A stretch of DNA of 13,493 nucleotides from Chlamydiota bacterium. Lineage in GTDB: Bacteria; Auribacterota; UBA3054; B51-G9. How positions within the stretch are numbered: position 1 is the stretch's first letter; each line of letters opens with the position of its first letter. The DNA is taken from positions 1-13,493 of the forward strand of contig JAUVKG010000029.1 in NCBI GenBank assembly GCA_030596365.1, given 5' to 3'. Shown piece by piece: positions 1 through 6,324 of this stretch. The notes below the pieces were generated by a model. The model saw only the letters and a program-made list of their open reading frames with translations. It made no database searches and was not told where the DNA came from. A program made the translations under genes and the position numbers.

Positions 1-1
1 G

Positions 2-1783
2 CCCATGAAAGGCGGCTATGGTGACAACTACTACTACCAGATGATTGCCAATATCCGCCGCTTCAAGGGTATGGAAAAGCCGGAGGCGATATCGCCCCGC
101 AAAACGATTGCCATCGATGGAAGTTTTGCCGAGTGGACGGATGTGAAACCCGACTTCAAGGCGAGCAAGGGAAACACTGGGGACCGGGATGGATATGGGT
201 ATATCGACAAGGATAGCCCAACGGGTGAACATCTTCATTATGTGGCCGCCAGCGGCCGCAATGACATTATAGGTGCAAAAGCCGCCCGCGATGAAGATTT
301 TGTCTATTTCTATGTAAAGACCCATGATCCCCTTACGAGCCATACCGACTCGGACTGGATGCGGTTGCTCATTGATGTTGACCGGAGCAAGGCAACGGGC
401 TGGGAGGGGTATGATTTCAGGGTCGGTCCATATGCGGCGGATGGAACGGCATCGCTGGGGATTAGTTTCAACGATTGGAGCTGGACCGAAGTTGCGCGGG
501 TAGATTTCAGGGTTGCCGGAACCGAAATGGAGATCGCCATTCCACGCACCTTTCTGGATCCGCCGGACGGACTGCCGCTCGGGCTGGAATTCAAGTGGTT
601 GGACAACTGCGTCGTGTCCGGTGATATCATGGATGTTTATACCACCGGCGATGCCGCTCCCAGCGGGCGCTTCAACTACCTGTATTCCGCTTCCGAATCG
701 ACTGAACTATTCATCGATACGTTTGAGGGGGCGGGTGTTTGGGATGATCTGAATCAGGACCTGCCCGCCCGGCAGGCGGGGGGCGTTACGGGAAGCACAT
801 ACACGATTGGCGGTGCCAATTGGCGGACGCTTATCGATTCCTCGATCGGCTGGGGAGCGTCCAATGTCTTGCTGGGGCGCGTCAACACCAGTGGCGGAGG
901 AGGAGGCGAGGTTGCGATCGATCTGGACACAGACTTCGGGCCAGATTTGCAGAATAAGACATGGTCGTTAAGCTTCGATGGACAGATCCTTTCAAGCGTG
1001 GGATTCTCTGGCTGGACCGGATTTTCCGTCGGCAACCCGGCAAACACTCCGGATTCCAGCGGAGCTGGATTTGGTTTCATCCTGTTTGCCGATGGAACGT
1101 ATGAAGTCTGGAACAACGGATCAAATACAGCCTCTGGTGCCCTAGGGCTAAATATCACTGCGAAGGTGTATAGTCTGGCCGCCACGTACGATGAGGTGGC
1201 AAATACTGTTCAATTGTCCTATTCGGATGCGACAACCAGTGTCGACATGGGAACCTATTCAACCGCGTTCGTGGATGGCAGCCGCTTTGTTGAGCTGAAA
1301 AACCATGTGGATAGTTCTGCCGGAGATGGAATTGTCGATATGCGTTGGGATAACCTTGCCATTCAATATAGTGGCGGAATCACGGAAGTCGCATTCTATA
1401 CGAAATGGGCGGAGGATAACGAACTCGTGAGTACTAACTCTCTGCGTTCTGCCGACCCCGACGAGGATGGCATGGACAACCTGTCTGAATATGCCCTTGG
1501 CGGAAATCCGAACCTCGACGATGCCGTGGTCATCCAGCCCGCTTTTAGATTCAACGCAGACGGGTTAATCTATGTCTACAACCGCCGCCGCGATGCCTTC
1601 GCCCGCGGGTTGGTCTATGACCTCGTCTACAAGTTCGATCTGCTTGATCTTACCTGGATTTCCTCCAGCAACTTGTTTGAAGTTGTTTCCTCTCCGATCG
1701 ATTTGAGTTTCGAATCGGTCACCAATAAAATTCTGATCACGGGTGATCAGGGTTTTCTAAATCTAAGAATTACGGAGCAATAG
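2..1783 (+). CDS. C-terminal part of secreted carbohydrate-active protein (CBM9-like, lectin-like)
   Basis: The reading frame is open to the left edge, and the ATG at position 5 has no room for a visible ribosome site, so this is probably the 3' part of a longer gene. Residues (from that ATG): 1-25, with GYGDNYYYQ and ANIRRFKGM, look like the end of a catalytic barrel; about 33-225 resembles a CBM9/DOMON-type sandwich (IAIDGSFAEW, then DEDFVYFYVK and LLIDVDR); about 236-455 resembles a concanavalin/LamG-like lectin sandwich with a DLNxxLxxRQxG opening motif; 483-506 is an EDGMDNLSEY calcium-type motif; the rest is a short beta-rich tail. These modules are typical of exported polysaccharide-binding or degrading proteins of PVC bacteria (family knowledge). 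Stop is TAG. A sample of 60 bases (361-420) contains 34 G+C, against 20 of 60 at 6361-6420, so the composition differs from the rest of the window. The exact enzyme family is not determinable here. Confidence 0.75.
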   Translation, partial: PMKGGYGDNYYYQMIANIRRFKGMEKPEAISPRKTIAIDGSFAEWTDVKPDFKASKGNTGDRDGYGYIDKDSPTGEHLHYVAASGRNDIIGAKAARDEDFVYFYVKTHDPLTSHTDSDWMRLLIDVDRSKATGWEGYDFRVGPYAADGTASLGISFNDWSWTEVARVDFRVAGTEMEIAIPRTFLDPPDGLPLGLEFKWLDNCVVSGDIMDVYTTGDAAPSGRFNYLYSASESTELFIDTFEGAGVWDDLNQDLPARQAGGVTGSTYTIGGANWRTLIDSSIGWGASNVLLGRVNTSGGGGGEVAIDLDTDFGPDLQNKTWSLSFDGQILSSVGFSGWTGFSVGNPANTPDSSGAGFGFILFADGTYEVWNNGSNTASGALGLNITAKVYSLAATYDEVANTVQLSYSDATTSVDMGTYSTAFVDGSRFVELKNHVDSSAGDGIVDMRWDNLAIQYSGGITEVAFYTKWAEDNELVSTNSLRSADPDEDGMDNLSEYALGGNPNLDDAVVIQPAFRFNADGLIYVYNRRRDAFARGLVYDLVYKFDLLDLTWISSSNLFEVVSSPIDLSFESVTNKILITGDQGFLNLRITEQ

Positions 1784-1942
1784 GATAACTAAAAAAGCTA
1801 CCCATACGCCGAAAAAAATAGAACATAAACTAAAAAAAGTTTGTGGGTACAGACACGAATTTTCCAAACTTTCACGAATTAAATAATTTTTAATAATCCG
1901 TGGAATTTGTGAAAAACAGCAAACAAACTTTCGCCAACTAAA
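1784..1942. other. Convergent intergenic spacer with imperfect hairpin
   Basis: This AT-rich spacer lies between two convergent genes. It holds a CACGAATT / CCGTGGAATT style imperfect inverted repeat: TTCACGAATTAAATAA at 1871-1886 against TTAATAATCCGTGGAA at 1889-1904. It could act as a bidirectional terminator, but it lacks a clear T tract. The base composition changes abruptly at the left edge of this spacer. Confidence 0.4.
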
Positions 1943-3043
1943 TCAAATCACTTCGAGATAATCTCTGTCAGGAAGTTTCGGAAAACTGTTATGCGGCTCT
2001 GCCTGATACCAGTATGCAACAGACGAAATATCATCCTGCATTGGCAAATATCTTCCTTCGCTTCGCCATCCAATAGCCTGCATAGTTACTTTTAAATCTT
2101 CTTCAAAGCGGATAGGGTCCATAATGTGAAATCTGTAAAGACCATGCCGGTCGCCCTGGTTTGCTCCGCCTTTAACACCGAGCGGATAACCCATAAATGG
2201 AGCGGAAAAAGTATCTGCAAAACACCACGCGCCGCCGAAATAATCTTCGGTACCGGTTCCGCAGATAGTCGGGAATTCACCATCGCCGTCCATGAAAATT
2301 TTTATTTCGCCTTCACCCCACCAACCCGTATTGTTTTGCTGCCAAGCCATATAAGTACCTACAAAATGCCCTTTACCTTTTATGTTGTCAACAATAAGAT
2401 AATCTTCTTTGTATGGCAGTGGATTAGTGCGGCGGAACTGGGCGTGAAAATATGCTTCGTCTTCGGGGATTTCTGTTAAAGTATAATTTATCGCATAAAA
2501 GAAACCGTCAATATTTTCCGGCGAGCGATTTTCAATTGTAACTTTCGCGTGTTTGCGGAAAGGCATTGGGAAATAACAATTAAGACCACCCGTTGGATTA
2601 ACATTTATCGGTAGCGCGAGGACGTTTGCGCGGGTATTAAAACCGTTACAGAAGAAATCACCGATAGGGGATTCTACACTTGGTGTTTCTTCATAATCCC
2701 AATAAATTCACACAATTAAATCGCGGAATCTTTTATTATCAACGGTTATCCAGATATGCTGAATGCATGCCGGGCCATCAATATCCATAATTGTTGTAGT
2801 AGATTCTTTTTCGAGAGAAATACAAGGTCGGACTTTCCATTTGATTCCGAGGTCGCGTGCGCAGGAATTGTTCTGCCATTTTTGGCCGATTTTTGTTATT
2901 TCCTGCTGGGGAGTATCTGACACTTCAGCCATCCCGGCTTTACCTTTTTCGCCGTAAACGTTTTCAGCGGTAATAGATCTTGTTTTCGCATTAGATAATT
3001 TGGAAATATTTCCAAGGCTCATGTTTAATCCGTTAAAATACAT
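1943..3043 (-). pseudogene. GH172 (DUF2961) family protein, interrupted by one in-frame TGA
   Basis: Two open segments (3043-2708 and 2566-1943) are in the same frame, and the sequence between them stays family-like (WDYEETPSVESPIGDFF follows directly after the stop). Read through the TGA at 2710-2708 (codon 112), the product is 366 residues, a normal length for GH172. The start at 3043 has a strong ribosome site (AGAAGGAG, 5-6 nt upstream). Core motifs are GEGEIKIF (residues 243-250) and GTGTEDYFG (262-270). Their glutamates lie where I expect the catalytic pair; that is family knowledge, not tested. GH172 enzymes act on furanoside sugars such as difructose anhydride or arabinofuranosides. 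There is no signal peptide, so it is probably cytoplasmic. The stop sits in LIV*IYWD, where homologues commonly have Arg, so CGA to TGA by one transition is the simplest cause. A sequencing error or readthrough is also possible. Confidence 0.85.
2708..2710 (-). other. In-frame TGA inside the GH172 gene
   Basis: Reading the minus strand, codon 112 is TGA (TCA on the plus strand), preceded by GTG and followed by ATT TAT TGG GAT. Reading frame and homology continue unbroken on both sides. The neighbouring hydrolase (3423) and TIM-barrel gene (4775) end in TGA, so TGA is a normal stop in this genome. Confidence 0.9.
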
Positions 3044-3089
3044 TTTAACTCCTTCTGTTGGTTATTAAATAAATTCAATTTTATATTAA

Positions 3090-3136
3090 TGCCTGAACGA
3101 AAATACCATCCTTCACAATAGTGTTTCGTTCAGGCA
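3090..3136. promoter_or_regulatory. 13-bp inverted repeat at the GH172 transcription start
   Basis: TGCCTGAACGAAA (3090-3102) and TTTCGTTCAGGCA (3124-3136) form perfect 13-bp arms around 21 nt. The repeat starts at the predicted +1 of the GH172 promoter. It could be an operator for a dimeric regulator or a 5' leader hairpin. The regulator is unknown. Confidence 0.6.
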
Positions 3137-3143
3137 CTATAAT

Positions 3144-3172
3144 AGTTTAGTCTGTTATTAAAGTAATGTCAA
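3144..3172 (-). promoter_or_regulatory. Promoter of the GH172 gene
   Basis: On the minus strand a perfect TTGACA (3172-3167) is followed after exactly 17 bp by TAAACT (3149-3144, 4 of 6 to consensus). The expected transcription start is near 3137, giving a leader of about 95 nt. The leader would begin with the inverted repeat at 3090-3136. Confidence 0.6.
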
Positions 3173-3255
3173 CCCGTGTAATTACAGGAGATACCCGATT
3201 TTTTAAAATTAATTATAGGTTACTCGAAAAGGTTCCAGATGCAAAGTAGCGTTAA

Positions 3256-3369
3256 AATTCCCCCTTTGAAGGGGGTACCCAAAGGGTGGGGGATGTTTTC
3301 TAATATTTTGCCACGAATGGCATACAAAAGTTTAACATCCCCCTTTAATCCCCCTTCAAAGGGGGAATT
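3256..3369. repeat. 114-bp inverted-repeat element (MITE/REP-like)
   Basis: The outer arms are perfect 20-bp matches (3256-3275 against 3350-3369, AATTCCCCCTTTGAAGGGGG and its complement). The inner arms are perfect 10-bp matches (GGGGGATGTT at 3288-3297 against AACATCCCCC at 3334-3343). Each outer arm is itself nearly palindromic (CCCCCTT-TG-AAGGGGG). It lies just past the hydrolase stop, so its transcript could fold as a long terminator or stabiliser. There is no coding content. It is structurally like a miniature non-autonomous element; no target-site duplication was established. Confidence 0.75.
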
Positions 3370-3405
3370 GTTCTAGCTTATTTTCAGGCATCAGAATGGT
3401 TCCAG
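3361..3405. repeat. Dispersed 45-bp repeat, copy 1
   Basis: Begins with GGGGGAATTGTTCTAG and contains TTATTTTCAG and CATCAGA. It matches 4698-4742 at roughly 38 of 45 positions in the same orientation. It overlaps the right arm of the inverted-repeat element and ends 17 bp from the hydrolase stop. Confidence 0.7.
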
Positions 3406-3422
3406 CCCTTGGGAATCTGCAA

Positions 3423-4271
3423 TCATTTTTTAACAACCTGATTTGTGTTAATTTGTGATGAATGTATCAAGTTGGTAAAATCGGAAATTGCTGACAGGTA
3501 TTTCATTCCGGCTTCTTCAGGTATATGATTATGAGTTGTGTCTTCGAGCCAGCAGAACATTTTTGGTTCTTTAGCTTTTTTAAAAAGTTTTTCCCCATGC
3601 CAAAATGAAATTGTGCGGTCTTTTTTGCCGTGAATTACAAGTACAGGGCAATTCACTTTGTCGATCAGATTAATATTTTTAAATTTGTCATACGGGAGAA
3701 TGGGAACGCGCGTGAGAACACGAAACGCGCTAACAAATGAACTTTCAACAATCAATCCTGCAACCTTATTTTTGTTGGCAAGATAAAGCGCCGGTCCACC
3801 GCCGACTGATCGCCCGTGAATGATAATTTCATTCAAATTCAAGCCGCGTTTTTCAACGAGATATTTTAGGGCTGCATCGGCTGCAAGGCAGGCATTTTCG
3901 GCAGTTGGTTTACCCGGACTTGTTCCATAGCCGCGATAATCGTATGCCAGCACTGAAAAACCCAAATCGCGATACATTGTAAAAAATCCATAAAGATTAC
4001 CGATATCGACTGCATTGCCATGGCTGTATAAAACGGTAAATTCGGCTTCGGGATTATCAAAGTACATAGCTGAAATAGGAGGTCCGTTAATCATTTCTAT
4101 TTTGATTATTTCGCTATTATCTTTGTAACCCGGCTTTTGCGGCTGGAAAATTAACTTATCTGAAAACAGCGTAAGTATGAATAAGAAAGCGTAGATGAAC
4201 AGAATGGAGCGAATCACTCGTTTGAGTGTAAAATCGCCCACCAGGTATTTTTTAAATGTTTTTTTGTTCAT
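3423..4271 (-). CDS. Membrane-anchored alpha/beta hydrolase (Bem46/ABHD17-like)
   Basis: A 282-residue serine hydrolase of the alpha/beta-hydrolase fold. Residues (from the ATG at 4271): a single hydrophobic helix at 19-36 with basic residues before it, so probably inner-membrane anchored; oxyanion-type HGNA at 84-87; DYRGYGTSPG at 111-120; nucleophile elbow GRSVGGG with Ser155; acid Asp218 in HGKKDRTI; His247 in DTTHNHI. This order and the H-N after the catalytic His fit the Bem46/ABHD13/17 family (family knowledge). The substrate is unknown; esterase or lipase-like activity is inferred. A GTG start at 4289 would add six residues. I prefer the ATG because a Lys-rich start before the helix is usual, but neither has a strong ribosome site. 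Stop is TGA. It is separated from GH172 by 379 bp of repeats and its own promoter, so the two are unlikely to be one operon. Confidence 0.88.
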   Translation of the reverse strand: MNKKTFKKYLVGDFTLKRVIRSILFIYAFLFILTLFSDKLIFQPQKPGYKDNSEIIKIEMINGPPISAMYFDNPEAEFTVLYSHGNAVDIGNLYGFFTMYRDLGFSVLAYDYRGYGTSPGKPTAENACLAADAALKYLVEKRGLNLNEIIIHGRSVGGGPALYLANKNKVAGLIVESSFVSAFRVLTRVPILPYDKFKNINLIDKVNCPVLVIHGKKDRTISFWHGEKLFKKAKEPKMFCWLEDTTHNHIPEEAGMKYLSAISDFTNLIHSSQINTNQVVKK

Positions 4272-4370
4272 AATATTTTGTGCCGCCACTCAGTTTTATC
4301 GTTAACTAAATCAGAAAGACATCAAAAGAAAACTTGCGGCTCGTTTAAAAATCAAAAAAAATATAAATAA

Positions 4371-4468
4371 TAACCACCTAACGAAGTAACGTGCTACTGC
4401 ACGGTCAAGTCACGAAGTACACAAAAAAGAAAGTTAGTGCCTTAGTGTTCTTAGAGTCTTAGTGGTTA
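4371..4468. repeat. Intergenic repeat block with terminal inverted repeat
   Basis: TAACCACCTAA at the left and TTAGTGGTTA at the right form an imperfect inverted repeat (one bulged base). Between them lie CACGTTACTTCGTTAG (on the minus strand, 4393-4378) and short near-repeats of CTTAGTG. The 16-mer recurs exactly at 9180-9195 on the plus strand. No open reading frame is present. Confidence 0.55.
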
Positions 4469-4511
4469 AAATAAATAGCCGACGAGATTTCGTGTTTAAA
4501 AATGGTGAACA

Positions 4512-4531
4512 TGAGTACAGTGTTACTTCGT
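4512..4531 (+). repeat. Diverged copy of the TTACTTCGTT repeat
   Basis: TGAGTACA followed by TTACTTCGTT. Compared with 9174-9193 it differs only in the two or three bases between these two blocks. Confidence 0.5.
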
Positions 4532-4635
4532 TGCTGTTGTTCATTGTTCTGTTTTTTTAAAAATATCTAAAATTAAACTACCGTGGTAGTCAAAACAACC
4601 TCCCCCCCAAAAAAAGACATTGAGCCAAAGTAAGT

Positions 4636-4670
4636 CAAGCTCTTGACCGGCGCATGCCTGGTTCCAGCTT
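4636..4670. repeat. GGCGYATGCC hairpin repeat, copy 1
   Basis: CAAGC, then ACCGGCGCATGCCTGGT, then AGCTT. It aligns to 11193-11228 with about 30 of 35 identities after allowing for the same start. ACCGGC and GCC-T-GGT can pair around a four-base loop. Confidence 0.65.
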
Positions 4671-4697
4671 AACCTACTCTAACGCCCCTTTAAAAAA

Positions 4698-4742
4698 GGG
4701 GGAATTGTTTTAGTTTATTTTCAGCCATCAGAGTTGTTACAC
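4698..4742. repeat. Dispersed 45-bp repeat, copy 2
   Basis: Same orientation as 3361-3405. A CCCCTTT-AAA-AAAGGGG hairpin (4685-4701) overlaps its left end. It lies 32 bp past the stop of the TIM-barrel gene, as copy 1 lies just past the hydrolase stop. Confidence 0.65.
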
Positions 4743-4774
4743 CTCTTTTCAAGTAGGCTGCTAGAATGCTGAGG

Positions 4775-6043
4775 TCAATCGGCAGAAAGTGTCGAAAATT
4801 CAATAACCGAGCATCCGCCGGGTTTAATTTCAAATTTCAGGGTTTCATTTTTTTGAATAATTTTCGCATGAAAAGAACCGATATTTTTTACGAATTTGAA
4901 TGATTTTTTTGGAATGAATGTGAATACGGTTTTTTTCGACCAACTGTCATTTGAAAAAACCACACGAACCTTTTTATTTTTTGTAAAAGCACCTACAATT
5001 AAATCGAAATTTCCATCTTTAACATTTCCAACAGGAGATATTTTTTTACCAATTAATTTTCCGTTTTTGTATCTTGCAATGTATTTGTTATCCCAATCAG
5101 CAAGTTGTTTTCCCGCTTTTTGTAAAAAATGGTTAACCTCCTTAACATAATCATAAACGGGAGTTTTTTTGCCTTTGATGTCTATCATAGCAGAAAAATG
5201 TTTTTCAGGCATTTTCGATTCGGGATCGTATGGCGGCGTCCAGTAGCAAAACCATAAAATCCCGCGCGCGCCGTAAGCAAGAGCGGTATTAGCCTGCCAG
5301 AAAATTTCTTCGCGGGTTGGGACTTTAAGTCCGCCGGTAATCCCTTCGCTTTGAACAAAAATCCAAAATGGGATATTGGAGTTTCTTGATTCTTCGCGGA
5401 CAATTTTCAGATCGTTATGCCAACCGTCAAATAATGTAACGCCATCGCGGAACGGATAATAATCATAAGATAAAACAAGCGGGTTGACAATTTTAATATA
5501 TTCACGAATGTACTCACGGAAATTAGGAGCTCCCAGTTGAATTGGACTACCATAACTCGGAAGTAAATTTATTAAAGGAGGATGCGCGGAATCATTTTTC
5601 TCAAATTCTTTTGCATAAGCGCTTAATGTGGGAAACAAACCGGCGGCAGGCTCGTCATAAATTCCATAAGCGAGCAGCGTGGGGTTGTCCGAGTAGTCTT
5701 TAGTGATTTTTTTAATTATTGCAGTAACAGTTTTTTGTGTAGGTTTTTCTATAGTTTTTATCCATCGGTAATCTATTGGAATTACTTTTATCCCCGCTTT
5801 TTCCGCAAAGTTCATAAGAGTGTGAATACTTTTCGGGCATTCCGAATCGCCGCCTGCAACGATGACATCGATTCCTGCTTCAGCGATTTCGTTTATTTTT
5901 TTTTGTGTTAGGTAATTTTTTGGAGGAGCGTTGTAAGCGCCTGTATAAAATTTATTTGCAAGGGGATTTTGTTTCATATTATTTGAATAAGAGTTACAGG
6001 TCAAACAAAGCAGTGTCAAAATAAATAAAGATATTATTTTCAT
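4775..6043 (-). CDS. Secreted TIM-barrel glycoside hydrolase-like protein
   Basis: A 422-residue exported protein. Residues 1-20 are a signal sequence (Lys, then a Leu/Ile-rich core). Cys16 follows LLCLT, a poor lipobox, so lipid attachment is uncertain. Residues about 30-315 read as an eight-stranded barrel: GIDVIVAGG, KVIPIDYRW, LLAYGIYDEPAAG with Glu131, LVLSYDYYPF, PFWIFVQSEG with Glu234, ARGILWFCYW. The D-E-P motif at the end of a strand is typical of the acid/base site in clan GH-A glycosidases, and Glu234 is a candidate partner (inference). Residues about 325-422 form a beta-sandwich tail. The family number cannot be fixed by eye. It has its own promoter with an overlapping palindrome and is divergent from rpsA. 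There is no clear ribosome site before the ATG. Stop is TGA. Confidence 0.8.
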   Translation of the reverse strand: MKIISLFILTLLCLTCNSYSNNMKQNPLANKFYTGAYNAPPKNYLTQKKINEIAEAGIDVIVAGGDSECPKSIHTLMNFAEKAGIKVIPIDYRWIKTIEKPTQKTVTAIIKKITKDYSDNPTLLAYGIYDEPAAGLFPTLSAYAKEFEKNDSAHPPLINLLPSYGSPIQLGAPNFREYIREYIKIVNPLVLSYDYYPFRDGVTLFDGWHNDLKIVREESRNSNIPFWIFVQSEGITGGLKVPTREEIFWQANTALAYGARGILWFCYWTPPYDPESKMPEKHFSAMIDIKGKKTPVYDYVKEVNHFLQKAGKQLADWDNKYIARYKNGKLIGKKISPVGNVKDGNFDLIVGAFTKNKKVRVVFSNDSWSKKTVFTFIPKKSFKFVKNIGSFHAKIIQKNETLKFEIKPGGCSVIEFSTLSAD

Positions 6044-6069
6044 AATTTTTAGATGGGGTAATTAACATA

Positions 6070-6087
6070 CTAAATGTTATCATTTAG
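6070..6087. promoter_or_regulatory. Palindromic operator candidate over the -10 box
   Basis: CTAAATG-TTAT-CATTTAG: perfect 7-bp arms with a 4-bp centre, covering the predicted -10 of the minus-strand promoter. This position fits a repressor site. The regulator is unknown. Confidence 0.55.
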
Positions 6088-6102
6088 GCGTTAATTTGTC
6101 AA
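6074..6102 (-). promoter_or_regulatory. Promoter of the TIM-barrel glycosidase-like gene
   Basis: On the minus strand, perfect TTGACA (6102-6097), 17 bp spacer, TAACAT (6079-6074, 4 of 6). The start point would be near 6067, giving a leader of about 24 nt. The -10 box lies inside the palindrome at 6070-6087. Confidence 0.6.
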
Positions 6103-6120
6103 GGTTTACTTAAAACCCAC

Positions 6121-6149
6121 TTGATTTTTTGCATTGTTTTGTGTATAAT
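6121..6149 (+). promoter_or_regulatory. Promoter of rpsA
   Basis: TTGATT (6121-6126), 17 bp spacer, perfect TATAAT (6144-6149). The start point would be near 6156, leaving a leader of about 170 nt before rpsA. The -35 lies 18 bp from the -35 of the divergent glycosidase-like gene. No Shine-Dalgarno sequence precedes the rpsA ATG (the bases before it are AACCCTTAACCTATT). Confidence 0.65.
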
Positions 6150-6324
6150 AATCAACCATTTATTTTAATGTGGATATTATCTGAAGGTGAATAATTGCCA
6201 TATTCACTTTTTCCCGCAAAGTGAGCGGCGGATACAAACAATAACAATGAGTTTCAAACGGCAGCGGGATTATCCTGAATGTATGCTCAATAACATTTTA
6301 ACAAAAATTAACCCTTAACCTATT

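Larger units (their letters stand above)
4290..4774. other. 485-bp gene-free, repeat-rich spacer
   Basis: No credible gene on either strand. The stretch contains the block at 4371-4468, a diverged copy of the TTACTTCGTT repeat at 4512-4531, an AT-rich segment with a run of C (about 4602-4609), the ACCGGCGCATGCCTGGT hairpin repeat at 4636-4670, and the GGGGGAATTGTT repeat at 4698-4742. It also holds the upstream region of the hydrolase gene, in which I could not pick a convincing promoter. Confidence 0.6.

Noticed and set aside
2126..2479. A 117-codon plus-strand frame opposite GH172
   Set aside because: It is antisense to strongly family-like sequence and has no ribosome site or domain features.
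2708..2710. Selenocysteine or genome-wide TGA recoding
   Set aside because: The expected residue is Arg rather than Cys, I see no convincing selenocysteine-type hairpin right after it, and two neighbouring genes end in TGA at natural positions.
3423..6043. A single polysaccharide-use operon of hydrolase, GH172 and the TIM-barrel protein
   Set aside because: GH172 and the TIM-barrel gene have separate promoter candidates and the gaps are 379 and 503 bp, filled with hairpin repeats; functional linkage remains possible but not co-transcription.
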